Part shown: in pieces, positions 1 to 8,567 of the stretch | Numbering within the stretch: position 1 is the stretch's first letter | How the letters are laid out: each line of letters starts with the position of its first letter | Assembly: GCF_024346675.1 (NCBI RefSeq) | Contig: NZ_AP024850.1 | Coordinates: forward strand, 2,108,001-2,172,000 | Source: Photobacterium sanguinicancri | GTDB taxonomy: Bacteria > Pseudomonadota > Gammaproteobacteria > Enterobacterales > Vibrionaceae | Direction of reading: 5' to 3' | DNA length: 64,000 nt | Notes under the pieces: generated by a model | What the model was told of the DNA's origin: nothing | What the model saw: the letters and a program-made list of their open reading frames with translations, nothing else | Database searches by the model: none | Position numbers and translations under genes: made by a program

Positions 1-377
1 GCCATCAAAATACAGATACCGAAGAAGTGACGGGCAATAGTCAATTCACCTACCTCCACTTTCAAAGCTCCCTACGCTTTCAACCTACGCAACAACTAAA
101 AAGTTACTTTGGCGCAAGCCTTGGTGGCACCTTTGTTAATGCATCGTGGTCTGAAAAAGATCTGTTCTTCTCTGGAGGCTTATTTGGCGGCATTGAATAT
201 GAGATGACTAAAAATGCAAGCATTGTCTTAGAAGGTAGGTGGCTGGCCAATGTTGTAAAAAGTAATACGACAGCTATCTGTACACTGCCAACAGGGAATG
301 AAACATGTAAGATCTCTATCGATTCAAACTTATTTAGCCAGTTTCAAACCAATCTAGGGATGCAGTTTTCTTTCTGA
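1..377 (+). CDS. Outer-membrane beta-barrel protein, 3' end only
   Basis: The reading frame is open from the left edge (first full codon at base 3) to a TAA-class stop ending at 377, so this is the C-terminal part of a longer gene. An internal GTG at 27 could be mistaken for a start, but the frame is open upstream of it. The protein shows alternating polar and hydrophobic beta-strand-like segments, glycine-rich turns (FFSGGLFGG) and a terminal QFSF ending in Phe, the usual signature of the last strand of a Gram-negative outer-membrane barrel. Two cysteines in the region ICTLPTGNETCK could form a loop disulfide. I cannot name the family from this fragment. The role is probably a small OmpA/OmpW-like surface barrel; only the barrel assignment is supported. 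Confidence 0.6.
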   Translation, partial: HQNTDTEEVTGNSQFTYLHFQSSLRFQPTQQLKSYFGASLGGTFVNASWSEKDLFFSGGLFGGIEYEMTKNASIVLEGRWLANVVKSNTTAICTLPTGNETCKISIDSNLFSQFQTNLGMQFSF

Positions 378-551
378 TTTTTGTGAATAATTTTTCATTT
401 GGCTGAAAATATCACTGTTTGTCGTACCGAGTGCGGTCTCATACTGATTTCTGGTGGTTTTACAGCCAATAACACTCAAACTGAAAATAAAATATATCGC
501 TAGATATGAGCCCCCCACTAGTGATTTAAACCAGAATGTATTTTTATGCAT
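354..551 (-). CDS. Possible small lipoprotein (65 aa), doubtful
   Basis: This is a 65-residue frame opening with ATG, with a hydrophobic stretch (residues about 14-29) ending in VIGC, which fits a lipobox. The mature part would be only about 36 residues and charged. A stop codon lies six codons upstream, so the start is fixed. Against it: no well-placed ribosome binding site (the GGGGGAG purine run is about 20 bases upstream), and the 3' end overlaps the converging outer-membrane gene by 24 bases. It may be an uncharacterised small lipoprotein or a chance frame. Confidence 0.25.
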   Translation of the reverse strand: MHKNTFWFKSLVGGSYLAIYFIFSLSVIGCKTTRNQYETALGTTNSDIFSQMKNYSQKSERKLHP

Positions 552-772
552 GGAATCACTGCCAAATCAACTCCCCCTTGCAATAGTTAACACTAAAGCC
601 CAACCTTGTTAACAAAGTTACACTCTATTGCTTTACATTTTTTCTCTCGTTACTCTCGGTATATCAACACGGTTTAACAATCCATAAATCGTGTACAAAA
701 ATGGAAATAATCAGCATTTTTCTCTAGATTTTATTTACGAAATAGAGAATAGCAGTACAAAAGGAGTTGTTT

Positions 773-2254
773 ATGAAGAGAGAACAATGGGGCTCACGCG
801 CTGGATTCATTCTTGCCGCGGTAGGCTCAGCCATCGGATTGGGTAACATCTGGCGTTTCCCATACATGGCTTATGAAAACGGCGGTGGCGCATTTTTTAT
901 TCCTTACCTTTTTGCCATGCTTTCTGCCGGTATCCCTTTCATGATTATGGAATTCAGCCTTGGTCATAAATTACGTGGTGCTGCACCGCGAGCTTTTTCA
1001 AAGCTGGGCGGAAAACTTGAATGGCTTGGTTGGTTCCAAGTATTTATTGCTGCCATTATCGCGGTTTATTACGTCGCTATTATTGGTTGGGCTATTTCTT
1101 ATCTTGGTTACTCGTTTACACAAAGCTGGGGCGCAGACACTAACGCCTTCTTCTTCAGCGAGTACCTGCAACTGGGTGACAACTCACCAAGTAATCTAGG
1201 TAGCCTTCAGCTACACATTGCAATTCCTATGGTACTGGCTTGGGGTATTACGTTTGCCGCTATCTTTACCGGTGTAAAAGGCGGTATCGAACGTGCATCT
1301 AAAATCATGATGCCACTACTCTTTTTGATGGTTGTGGGACTCATTGGCCGAGTGCTATTCCTACCAGGTGCTATGGATGGTCTTAATTACTTGTTCCAAC
1401 CTGATTTCAGTAAGATTCTAGACGCCAAAGTATGGTCTGCAGCGTACGGTCAGATCTTCTTTACGCTAAGTGTCGGCTTTGCAATCATGATTGCTTACTC
1501 CAGCTACTTGCCTGAAAAATCTGACATTAATAATAACGCCTTCATGACGGTATTAATTAACTGTGGTTTCTCTATCACTGCGGGTGTCTTGATTTTCGGT
1601 GTACTAGGCTACATGGCTCAAGAACAAGCTAAACCGATAACAGAGGTAGTTTCAGCAGGTGTCGGTTTGGCCTTCGTGACCATTCCAGCAGCGATTAATC
1701 TACTTCCAGCACCTTATATCCTTGGTCCATTGTTCTTCTTTGCGTTAGTTGTGGCGGGGCTTAGCTCTCACATCTCCATCATTGAAGCAGTGACATCGGC
1801 CATTATTGACAAACTAAACTGGAGCCGTAAAAAAGCCGCATCCGTGGTGTGTGGTACAGGTTTCGTTGTATCGCTAGCCTTTGCTACCAACGGTGGTCTA
1901 TTGCTACTAGATTTGGTGGACTACTTCATCAATAACGTAGCACTGCTTGCAAGCTGCTTGGTTGAACTGATTGTTATTGCATGGCTATTTAAAATTTCAG
2001 ATATACGTGATTACGTGAACAAAATTTCTGAATTCAGCATTGGTAAATGGTTCGAAATCTGTCTTCGTTTCCTAAGCCCTGCAATGCTAGCCATTATTCT
2101 GGCAACAAACTTGGTCAACACCTTTACCGACGGCTACGGTGGCTACGCAACATCTGACCTATTAATGCTAGGTTGGGGACTGGTAGCAGCAATGTTTATC
2201 GTCGCTGTCATCATTAACGTGACATCTAAACCCGTAATCCAAAAGGAGGCTTAA
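773..2254 (+). CDS. Sodium-dependent NSS-family amino-acid transporter, large subunit
   Basis: This is a 493-residue polytopic membrane protein of the neurotransmitter:sodium symporter (SNF/NSS) family. The diagnostic N-terminus GSAIGLGNIWRFPY, with the unwound TM1 sodium and substrate site, lies at residues about 19-32, followed by roughly twelve hydrophobic segments. An upstream in-frame TTG at 767 exists, but the ATG at 773 sits six bases after a perfect AAGGAG (761-766) and is preferred. The next gene encodes a MetS-type small subunit two bases downstream, which points to the two-component MetP/MetS subgroup known from Corynebacterium for methionine and other neutral amino acids. Substrate specificity cannot be read from the sequence. 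Uptake would be driven by the sodium gradient, typical of marine Vibrionaceae. Confidence 0.9.
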   Translation: MKREQWGSRAGFILAAVGSAIGLGNIWRFPYMAYENGGGAFFIPYLFAMLSAGIPFMIMEFSLGHKLRGAAPRAFSKLGGKLEWLGWFQVFIAAIIAVYYVAIIGWAISYLGYSFTQSWGADTNAFFFSEYLQLGDNSPSNLGSLQLHIAIPMVLAWGITFAAIFTGVKGGIERASKIMMPLLFLMVVGLIGRVLFLPGAMDGLNYLFQPDFSKILDAKVWSAAYGQIFFTLSVGFAIMIAYSSYLPEKSDINNNAFMTVLINCGFSITAGVLIFGVLGYMAQEQAKPITEVVSAGVGLAFVTIPAAINLLPAPYILGPLFFFALVVAGLSSHISIIEAVTSAIIDKLNWSRKKAASVVCGTGFVVSLAFATNGGLLLLDLVDYFINNVALLASCLVELIVIAWLFKISDIRDYVNKISEFSIGKWFEICLRFLSPAMLAIILATNLVNTFTDGYGGYATSDLLMLGWGLVAAMFIVAVIINVTSKPVIQKEA

Positions 2255-2255
2255 T

Positions 2256-2357
2256 ATGACTACAGGTGCAATCATCATGATGCTATTCGGCCTTGGGATC
2301 ACATGGGGAGGCGCAGCTTACTGCATCTCTGTAGCGATGAAGAAAAATCGCCAATAA
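2256..2357 (+). CDS. MetS-type small subunit of NSS transporter (33 aa)
   Basis: This is a 33-codon gene, ATG at 2256 to TAA at 2355-2357. An AAAAGGAGG ribosome binding site (2241-2249) lies inside the end of the transporter gene. The start codon is one base after the transporter stop, so translation is probably coupled. The peptide is a single hydrophobic helix (IIMMLFGLGITWGGAAYCIS) with a basic tail KKNRQ. This matches the small membrane subunit family that accompanies MetP-like NSS transporters, where it is needed for transport activity. A terminator follows 22 bases later, so the two genes form a closed transcription unit. Confidence 0.8.
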   Translation: MTTGAIIMMLFGLGITWGGAAYCISVAMKKNRQ

Positions 2358-2379
2358 TCTAGCTTCATCTAGAAACAAT

Positions 2380-2409
2380 AAAGAGGCTCACTTTTGAGCC
2401 TCTTTTTAT
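2380..2409 (+). terminator. Rho-independent terminator of the NSS transporter operon
   Basis: The inverted repeat AAGAGGCTCA / TGAGCCTCTTT with a four-base loop is followed by a T-rich run. It lies just after the small-subunit gene. Confidence 0.85.
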
Positions 2410-2571
2410 TTGTATCGACGATTAACACTAAGGAATGCCAAACCCGTATCATTTTAATAAAGAATTCTTTTCTTTCTGTCAATCAAGCCATTACAATCAA
2501 ACAAATACCAAGCGCACCTCCAACACGTGCTATATGGTCAATAATAACAATGACTTTCTCAAGGATTGGCA

Positions 2572-3084
2572 ATGAAGTTACCTGCTCTACTACTCTCTTT
2601 AGCCTTAGTACCTACAACAGCTATGGCGGCTAGCGATACCTGCTTAAGCAATAAATATCACCAGTATATTGATGCTTCTTTGTCATGGTACGAAAGCCTA
2701 GTTACCCTATCAGTCCAAAAAGACAAGAACCTACAAGAAGTTGGCCAATGGTTTTTAGATGGGCGTAAACACCACTTTGAACTGAATCGCCAGGCATTTG
2801 ATTGGTTCTTAGAAAATGATCAGTCTCGCTTAGATTTTTCTCAATCTGTCGAATCTTGGTTGAAGCTTTCTCAACAAGACGTTAAAGCCATTGCGCAGCA
2901 AGATGATGAGTTAGGTAAATTTGCTAAACAGGCATTTGATGATCGTCAAAGTACACCACATGCAAAAAACTACGAGTTACGTAGTGCTTTTGCTGATCTA
3001 CTTTCACATCCTGGTGATATTGAGAAGCCATTAAATGCTTACAATGAAAAAATCACTAAGATTGAAAGTATCGAATGTAAATAA
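2572..3084 (+). CDS. Secreted/periplasmic hypothetical protein (170 aa)
   Basis: The ATG at 2572 follows AAGGA at 2561-2565 with six bases of spacing; an in-frame TTG six bases upstream is less likely. The N-terminus is a clean signal peptide (MKLPALLLSLALVPTTAMA, cleavage probably before ASDTC). The mature protein of about 150 residues is mostly helical, rich in Gln, Asp and aromatic residues, with one cysteine near each end (in DTC and IEC), which could pair in the periplasm. I do not recognise the family. A 13-bp inverted repeat follows the stop by about 40 bases, and the next gene encodes an outer-membrane protein, but nothing ties them functionally. Confidence 0.7.
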   Translation: MKLPALLLSLALVPTTAMAASDTCLSNKYHQYIDASLSWYESLVTLSVQKDKNLQEVGQWFLDGRKHHFELNRQAFDWFLENDQSRLDFSQSVESWLKLSQQDVKAIAQQDDELGKFAKQAFDDRQSTPHAKNYELRSAFADLLSHPGDIEKPLNAYNEKITKIESIECK

Positions 3085-3125
3085 TTGATCCAACTAGGCC
3101 ACCACCCCGTATAATTGTCATAGCT

Positions 3126-3158
3126 GTTTGTATTCTTACAACTAATAAGAATACAAAC
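3126..3158. repeat. Perfect 13-bp inverted repeat between two envelope genes
   Basis: GTTTGTATTCTTA (3126-3138) is repeated in inverse at 3146-3158 with a seven-base loop. There is no long T run after it, so it is either a weak terminator for the 2572 gene or an operator for the outer-membrane gene starting at 3204. A second small palindrome, GGGCAT/ATGCCC, follows at 3165-3177. Confidence 0.6.
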
Positions 3159-3203
3159 CTCTTTGGGCATGATGCCCTCATACTGTGATAACAAGGATGT
3201 TAT

Positions 3204-4184
3204 ATGAAAAGATACTCGCTTATCTGCCTCGCTGTCATATCAGCATCAAGTTATGCTGGCAGACCCAATATGGATTGGGAGCCTGGTTTTGGCGGTGAAA
3301 TATCCGTTATTACGGGTTATACGCGCTCAACCTCACAATTTAATACTGATAACAAAACACTCTCTTCCCCCAATGAGAAAGCGTCGACCCAAGATAGCTT
3401 TCTTATTGCACCGCTCGGCACGCTGAATTACACATTCGAATCTGCCGACCAGCAAATCTTCTTTGGTACTCGTCGTTCTGATATTGCGCTAGGGCGCTTT
3501 CATTTAGAACTCGGATTCCGCCAAAAGTTTGAAGACACAGGCACATTCAGTTTTAGTTTCGTTCCTGGCTTGTTAAAGCAAAAAACATGGGCCGATCCCT
3601 TTATCTTGAATGATGAACGTGAAGAAACCAAAGTCAAAACTCGTGCACTGCGTCTAACCGCAGAAAAAATTATGGGCTCGAATTTTTCTGGTGAGCTTGC
3701 GGTAGGTCACCAAAGTTATGGCGATGAAAAAAGCGGGTTCGCTAACTTCAGCAAGCAAGATCAAGCATTGCTCGATCGTGATGCTAACATTTTGTTTGCT
3801 CAAGGCTCCTACAGCCAATTCATAGGTCGAGGCATGATGCTACGCGGCGCAGTAAACTACACTCGCGTTGATAGCGAAGGTGAAGCTATGGCCCACACTA
3901 TCTATGGTGGTGAAGCCAGCCTTATACAATTATTCCGTTCATCTAGCTTTGCATTCACCGTTAGCTATGATCACGCCGCATTTGATACTGCTAACCCTGT
4001 GTTTAATAAAGAACAAAAAGACAACCGCTGGGGGGCTTTCTTAGCATACGAATATCGCCAACCTTTCGGGTGGAAAGATTGGTCTGCAGTTTCGCTGCTT
4101 GGCTACAATCAATCGCAGTCCAATATAACCTTCTATGATGAAGATAGTTTGCTGGTAAGCGTAGGCTTAAACTACAAGTTTTGA
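3204..4184 (+). CDS. DUF2860-like outer-membrane beta-barrel protein
   Basis: This 326-residue protein has a short signal peptide (MKRYSLICLAVISASSYA, cleavage before GRPNMD). AAGGA lies six bases before the ATG. The body is a repetitive beta-strand pattern with alternating aromatics and many Gly/Asn turns, ending VSVGLNYKF with terminal Phe, as in BAM-assembled barrels. The conserved-looking blocks QQIFFGTRR, FHLELGFRQ and KTWADPF resemble what I remember of the DUF2860 family, common in Vibrio and Photobacterium and of unknown function. A role as a specific porin or channel is inference. The gene stands alone. Confidence 0.75.
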   Translation: MKRYSLICLAVISASSYAGRPNMDWEPGFGGEISVITGYTRSTSQFNTDNKTLSSPNEKASTQDSFLIAPLGTLNYTFESADQQIFFGTRRSDIALGRFHLELGFRQKFEDTGTFSFSFVPGLLKQKTWADPFILNDEREETKVKTRALRLTAEKIMGSNFSGELAVGHQSYGDEKSGFANFSKQDQALLDRDANILFAQGSYSQFIGRGMMLRGAVNYTRVDSEGEAMAHTIYGGEASLIQLFRSSSFAFTVSYDHAAFDTANPVFNKEQKDNRWGAFLAYEYRQPFGWKDWSAVSLLGYNQSQSNITFYDEDSLLVSVGLNYKF

Positions 4185-4303
4185 GTAAATAACCAGCGAT
4201 TTAACCTTAATTACACCCTCCCCCCCTATTTATGAAAAATAAGTTTTGTGGGAGTTTGTGGCGAATATGTTATAAGTAAGGAAATTTTTCAGTTAGAAAG
4301 CGT

Positions 4304-5959
4304 ATGGTAGTGGATAACCGACAAGCAGACGCGTCGTTAGCATCGATGCATCGCATTTTTACAGTGCCCGAAGCACCCGACTCAACGCTGGGTGCCATTG
4401 AGCTGGACATTTCCCAGAACCTCAATGAATTTCTCCGTCACCACATTGCGGCGGTAGAAAAACCTTTGGCCGAAATTGAGAAGGATTTCTCAAGCGCTGA
4501 TATTCCCGAAACACCGAGTTTTGTTTCCGATCACACCCAATTTTTATTAGACAAGTTAGTGGCGCAATCGGTGCATACTTCTGCACCAAGTTTTATTGGT
4601 CACATGACTTCGGCATTACCCTACTTCTTAATGCCGCTATCAAAAATCATGATTGGTCTGAACCAAAACCTAGTGAAGATCGAAACCTCTAAAGCCTTCA
4701 CACCATTAGAGCGTCAAGTGCTTGGGATGATGCATAATCTAATTTATGACCAAGCAGACGATTTCTACACCCAGTGGATGCACAGTGCCAACCACTCTTT
4801 GGGATCATTCTGTTCAGGTGGCACAATCGCTAATATCACTGCACTTTGGGTTGCCCGTAATAACGTACTGAAAGCAGATGGTGAATTCCGTGGCGTCGCA
4901 CAAGAAGGTCTATTCCGTGCGATGAAGCACTACGGCTATGAAGATCTCGCTATTTTAGTCTCAGAGCGTGGCCACTACTCCTTGAAGAAAGCCGCTGACG
5001 TATTAGGTATTGGTCGTGACTGTGTTATCCCTATCAAAACTGATGAAAATAACCGTATTCGTACCGACGATCTAACTAAAACGTTAGCTGAGCTTGAAAC
5101 TAAACGTATCAAACCTATTGCGATTATTGGGGTAGCTGGTACGACGGAGACTGGTAATATCGATCCCCTTGATGAACTCGCCTCTATTGCTGAACAGCAC
5201 CAATGTCATTTCCATGTGGATGCAGCTTGGGGTGGCGCGACATTAATGTCGAATAAGTATCGTCATTTACTCAAAGGGATTGAACGCGCAGACTCTGTTA
5301 CTATCGATGCGCATAAACAGCTCTATGTCCCTATGGGCGCTGGCATGGTTATTTTCAAAAACCCAGCCTCAATGACATCTATCGAACATCATGCAGAATA
5401 CATACTACGTAAGGGCTCGAAAGATTTGGGTAGTCATACCCTTGAAGGTTCTCGTAGTGGTATGGCAATGTTGTTATTTGCTAGCCTCAATATTATAAGT
5501 CGCCCAGGGTATGAATTACTGATCAACGCCAGTATTGAAAAAGCTGAGTACTTTGCTGATCTAATCAACCAGCAAGATGATTTTGAATTAGTCACTGAAC
5601 CCGAATTGTGTCTACTGACTTATCGTTACGTACCTAAAGCCACCCAGCAAGCTTTATTACTCGCGACAGATGATGAACGTAATACATTACTAGAAGCACT
5701 CAATGACTTGACGCAGTTCATTCAAAAACGTCAGCGCGAATCAGGCAAGTCTTTTGTCTCTCGTACACGTATTCATCCAAAGCAATGGCAACGTAAAATA
5801 ACGACTGTCTTTCGTGTTGTATTAGCGAATCCTCTTACTAGTCACGACATCTTACATGCCGTACTAAAGGAGCAAAGAATACTCGCGCAAGACAGTGAAA
5901 TAAGCCTGCCTGCAATCAAAACATTGAGCCAAACTATTCTTAAACGCCATAAAGAGTGA
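4304..5959 (+). CDS. panP: PLP-dependent aspartate 1-decarboxylase (PanP type)
   Basis: This 551-residue group II pyridoxal-phosphate decarboxylase has HVDAAWGG (the cofactor-contacting Asp) near residue 305 and the Schiff-base lysine in DAHKQLY at K338. Length and motifs fit the Vibrio/Photobacterium PanP subfamily, which makes beta-alanine from aspartate for pantothenate and coenzyme A synthesis where PanD is absent. Older annotations often call it glutamate decarboxylase, and I cannot exclude that substrate from sequence alone. The ATG at 4304 has only a weak purine stretch upstream; GTG at 4310 is an alternative. The gene is monocistronic, preceded by a seven-base C run at 4220-4226 and followed by a long gap before the converging torR. 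Confidence 0.8.
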   Translation: MVVDNRQADASLASMHRIFTVPEAPDSTLGAIELDISQNLNEFLRHHIAAVEKPLAEIEKDFSSADIPETPSFVSDHTQFLLDKLVAQSVHTSAPSFIGHMTSALPYFLMPLSKIMIGLNQNLVKIETSKAFTPLERQVLGMMHNLIYDQADDFYTQWMHSANHSLGSFCSGGTIANITALWVARNNVLKADGEFRGVAQEGLFRAMKHYGYEDLAILVSERGHYSLKKAADVLGIGRDCVIPIKTDENNRIRTDDLTKTLAELETKRIKPIAIIGVAGTTETGNIDPLDELASIAEQHQCHFHVDAAWGGATLMSNKYRHLLKGIERADSVTIDAHKQLYVPMGAGMVIFKNPASMTSIEHHAEYILRKGSKDLGSHTLEGSRSGMAMLLFASLNIISRPGYELLINASIEKAEYFADLINQQDDFELVTEPELCLLTYRYVPKATQQALLLATDDERNTLLEALNDLTQFIQKRQRESGKSFVSRTRIHPKQWQRKITTVFRVVLANPLTSHDILHAVLKEQRILAQDSEISLPAIKTLSQTILKRHKE

Positions 5960-6414
5960 GCATTTTCACCATAAAATCAGTATCACTCAGCTCGGCTGAG
6001 TGGTACTTGGTGTTTTAATATACGAATAAACAGAAAAAAAATTTAAAAATTTATTTACCCACCCAATGAATCGCCCAATTTTCAATCAACTTCCCTTCAC
6101 AGTTACTCATTTAATCGCTATTCCTAATACATAACCACTGCCATTTCTCTCAAAACTTAGCGTGACGGAATGAGATCTATGTCGCTCTGCGATTAGAAAG
6201 TAAACAACTGCTGTATCAATTACATACAGGCGAGATCTGTGTCACATTTATTACTCATTAATAAGCCGTAATATAAATTGATCATTATCAATAAAAGTGC
6301 AGATTAGCGCGCACAAAAAAGCCGCTATACAGTGTATAACGGCTCAAATATGAAAATTTATGAATATTTCAATCAACACAAATCAATAACTTGCATAACG
6401 AAATAAACCAACGT
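5960..6414. other. 455-bp gap between converging panP and torR
   Basis: It contains a hairpin CACTCAGC/GCTGAGTG (5984-6002) with a weak T tract that may terminate panP, and the torR terminator at 6315-6344. Between them is a 14-base direct repeat, GAGATCTATGTCGC at 6172-6185 and GAGATCTGTGTCAC at 6232-6245, exactly 60 bases apart. I see no credible coding frame. Confidence 0.6.
6315..6344 (-). terminator. Terminator of torR
   Basis: Read on the minus strand, GAGCCGTTATAC pairs with GTATAGCGGC and is followed by six T. It lies about 70 bases after the torR stop. Confidence 0.75.
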
Positions 6415-7128
6415 TTAGTCACCAGCAAACATGTAACCTTCACCGTGAACTGTCACGAAAATTTGTGGGTTTTTAGGGTCAGCTTCCATCTTAGATCGCA
6501 TGCGTCGAATCAACACATCGATAGTGCGATCATTAGGTGCTTCAACACGATGGCTAAGCATGTTTAAAATACGATCGCGGCTTAAAACCACATTAGGGTG
6601 CGATGAAAATGCCACCAATAACTCATATTCAGCTTTAGTTAATTTAACAGGTACGCCGTTATGGGTTAGTGCTCGTTTATTGATGTCGAACTGCCATTCG
6701 CCAAAGCGAATAATGCTGTCTTCTTGTAACTCTACAACAGCCTCATCTCTTGCCTTTTCGACCAGAGAGATGCGCCACAGCAGGTTTTTAACGCGAACTA
6801 GCAGTTCACGGAGCTCAAAAGGCTTAGTTACATAATCGTCGGCACCCATCTCTAGCCCAACGATTTTATCGATGCTATCTGTTCGACCAGTAACAAGAAT
6901 AATACCGACTTCTGAGCGGCTACGAAGCTCGCGTGTCAGCATTAAACCATCTTCACCTGGCAAATTGATATCAAGCATTACAAGGTCAATTTTTTCGCTA
7001 GCCATAATGTCACGCATTTGCGTTCCACTCTCAGCCTGACTTACCTTGTAACCCTCATTTTCAAAGTAACCCACCAGCTTAGTACGGGTCACAATCTCGT
7101 CTTCTACAACAAGTACGTGATGGCTCAT
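6415..7128 (-). CDS. torR: TMAO-responsive OmpR-family response regulator TorR
   Basis: This 237-residue protein has a receiver domain (MSHHVLVVEDE, acceptor aspartate in LVMLDINLPGEDG, K in VTKPF) followed by an OmpR-type winged-helix DNA-binding domain (KLTKAEYELLVAF ... DRTIDVLIRRMRSKME ... VHGEGYMF). The frame opens 20 codons upstream, but the ATG at 7128, preceded by AAGAGATAG, gives the canonical start. It lies divergently from torC, as in other gammaproteobacterial tor loci, so it most likely activates torCAD in response to trimethylamine N-oxide. The cognate TorS sensor kinase and TorT are not in this window. Confidence 0.85.
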   Translation of the reverse strand: MSHHVLVVEDEIVTRTKLVGYFENEGYKVSQAESGTQMRDIMASEKIDLVMLDINLPGEDGLMLTRELRSRSEVGIILVTGRTDSIDKIVGLEMGADDYVTKPFELRELLVRVKNLLWRISLVEKARDEAVVELQEDSIIRFGEWQFDINKRALTHNGVPVKLTKAEYELLVAFSSHPNVVLSRDRILNMLSHRVEAPNDRTIDVLIRRMRSKMEADPKNPQIFVTVHGEGYMFAGD

Positions 7129-7236
7129 TTCTATCTCTTTTCTAATTATTTGGCTGTCTTGAATACGGTAGCATAACAACTGAACCATTAATAACTTTAC
7201 ATAATTCAGCTTTAACTGTTAACGCCCGCCCTTAAC

Positions 7237-7249
7237 CTTATTCACATCG
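7237..7249 (+). promoter_or_regulatory. Candidate TorR operator upstream of torC
   Basis: CTTATTCACATCG resembles the E. coli tor box core (CTGTTCATAT), and its ATTCACAT core recurs twice upstream of torD. It lies about 80 bases before the torC start. A CRP half-site (TGTGA on the other strand) is an alternative reading. A separate palindrome, GTCACTG/CAGTGAC, is at 7282-7303. Confidence 0.45.
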
Positions 7250-7329
7250 TGTCTTTAAGATTAAACCATAAAAATTTATACGTCACTGCCACTTAACAGT
7301 GACATCATTCTTTAATGGAATCATCCACT

Positions 7330-8496
7330 ATGAAAAAACTTTGGCAAAAGTTGATCAAACCTAGCAGCAAGCTTTCTATTCTTGCACTGGTTTTGGTCGG
7401 TATCGGTATCACCCTAGCGGGCACCTTCGTGGTACACAAAGGCTTCGAGGTTACTTCGACTATCGAATTCTGTACTTCGTGCCACACCATGGAGCAAAAC
7501 TACGAAGAGTACAAAGAAACTGTTCACTTCAAAAATGCTTCAGGTGTTCAAGCAGTTTGTACTGATTGCCACCAGCCAAAAGATTTCCCTGGTAAAGTAT
7601 TCCGTAAATTGGAAGCAGCTAAAGATCTATACCACCACTTCATTACAGGCAAAATTGATACGCCTGAAAAATTCGAAGATCATCGTCTTGAAATGGCACA
7701 AGCCGTTTGGAGCCGTATGAGCAGCCAAAACTCTAAAACATGTAAAAGCTGTCACTCATACGATGATATGGATCACAGCAAACAATCTGCTAAAGCCGCT
7801 ATGGAAATGAAAAAAGCAGCAGCAGAAAACATGAACTGTATTGAATGTCACAAAGGTATTGCACACGAACTGCCAAACATGGCGGGTGGCTTCCAAAAAG
7901 ACTTCGAAGTACTGCAAGCTACTGCTAACAGTCAAGGTGCTACTGCTGAGAAACTATATTCTCTTGGCGAAAAAGACCTATACGCTGTTGCTGACGCTGC
8001 AAGTAAAGCAGAAGGTAAACTTCTTCCTGCATCTGAAGTAACGGTTCTTGAACGCAAAGACGACATGGTTAAAGTTCAAATCGACGGTTGGCTAGAAAAA
8101 GCAGGTAAAGGCCGTGTAATGACTGAGTACATGGGCAAACGTGTATTCAAAGCAACTATCCGTGGCGACGTTAAAGCAACTGAGCAACTGATTGAAGAGA
8201 AGACTGACTCTGCGACTGACATCGTATGGCAGCACGTTTCTGTTCAAGCATGGGTAACAAGCGCTGATCTTATCGACAACATTCAGCCAATCTGGAACTA
8301 CGCAGAAGGTATGTACGCATCAACGTGTAACGCATGTCACGCGGCTCCAGACCCAGCTCACTTCACTGCTAACGGTTGGATTTCTGGCCTGAATGCAATG
8401 AGCGCTTACTACCGTCTAAGCAAAACTGAAGAACGTACCCTACTTAAGTATCTTCAGAACCACGGTAAAGACACTGGCGGCGCTGGCGCACACTAA
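7330..8496 (+). CDS. torC: Pentahaem c-type cytochrome TorC
   Basis: This 388-residue NapC/NirT-family membrane cytochrome passes electrons from menaquinol to the periplasmic TMAO reductase. One N-terminal transmembrane helix (residues about 17-38) anchors it in the inner membrane. Five CxxCH haem sites are visible: C48-H52, C77-H81, C138-H142, C170-H174 in the NapC-like part, and C333-H337 in the TorC-specific C-terminal domain. The ATG at 7330 is preferred over an in-frame ATG at 7315 because GGAA sits about nine bases before it and the protein then starts with the usual basic MKKLWQKL. It is first of the tor operon, 71 bases before torA. Confidence 0.93.
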   Translation: MKKLWQKLIKPSSKLSILALVLVGIGITLAGTFVVHKGFEVTSTIEFCTSCHTMEQNYEEYKETVHFKNASGVQAVCTDCHQPKDFPGKVFRKLEAAKDLYHHFITGKIDTPEKFEDHRLEMAQAVWSRMSSQNSKTCKSCHSYDDMDHSKQSAKAAMEMKKAAAENMNCIECHKGIAHELPNMAGGFQKDFEVLQATANSQGATAEKLYSLGEKDLYAVADAASKAEGKLLPASEVTVLERKDDMVKVQIDGWLEKAGKGRVMTEYMGKRVFKATIRGDVKATEQLIEEKTDSATDIVWQHVSVQAWVTSADLIDNIQPIWNYAEGMYASTCNACHAAPDPAHFTANGWISGLNAMSAYYRLSKTEERTLLKYLQNHGKDTGGAGAH

Positions 8497-8567
8497 TTCC
8501 CGATAGGCGGAAGGTATCCCTTCCGCCACATCCACAGAATTTAAAATAATTAAAGGATTCTCCAATT

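Noticed and set aside
2394..2633. 79-codon plus-strand frame
   Set aside because: It begins within the terminator of the NSS operon, lacks a ribosome site and overlaps the signal peptide of the 2572 gene.
4220..4226. Seven-base C run upstream of panP
   Set aside because: It lies in noncoding sequence about 80 bases before the start, and is too short to argue for phase variation.
6066..6134. 22-codon frame in the panP-torR gap
   Set aside because: No ribosome binding site and no similarity to a known peptide.
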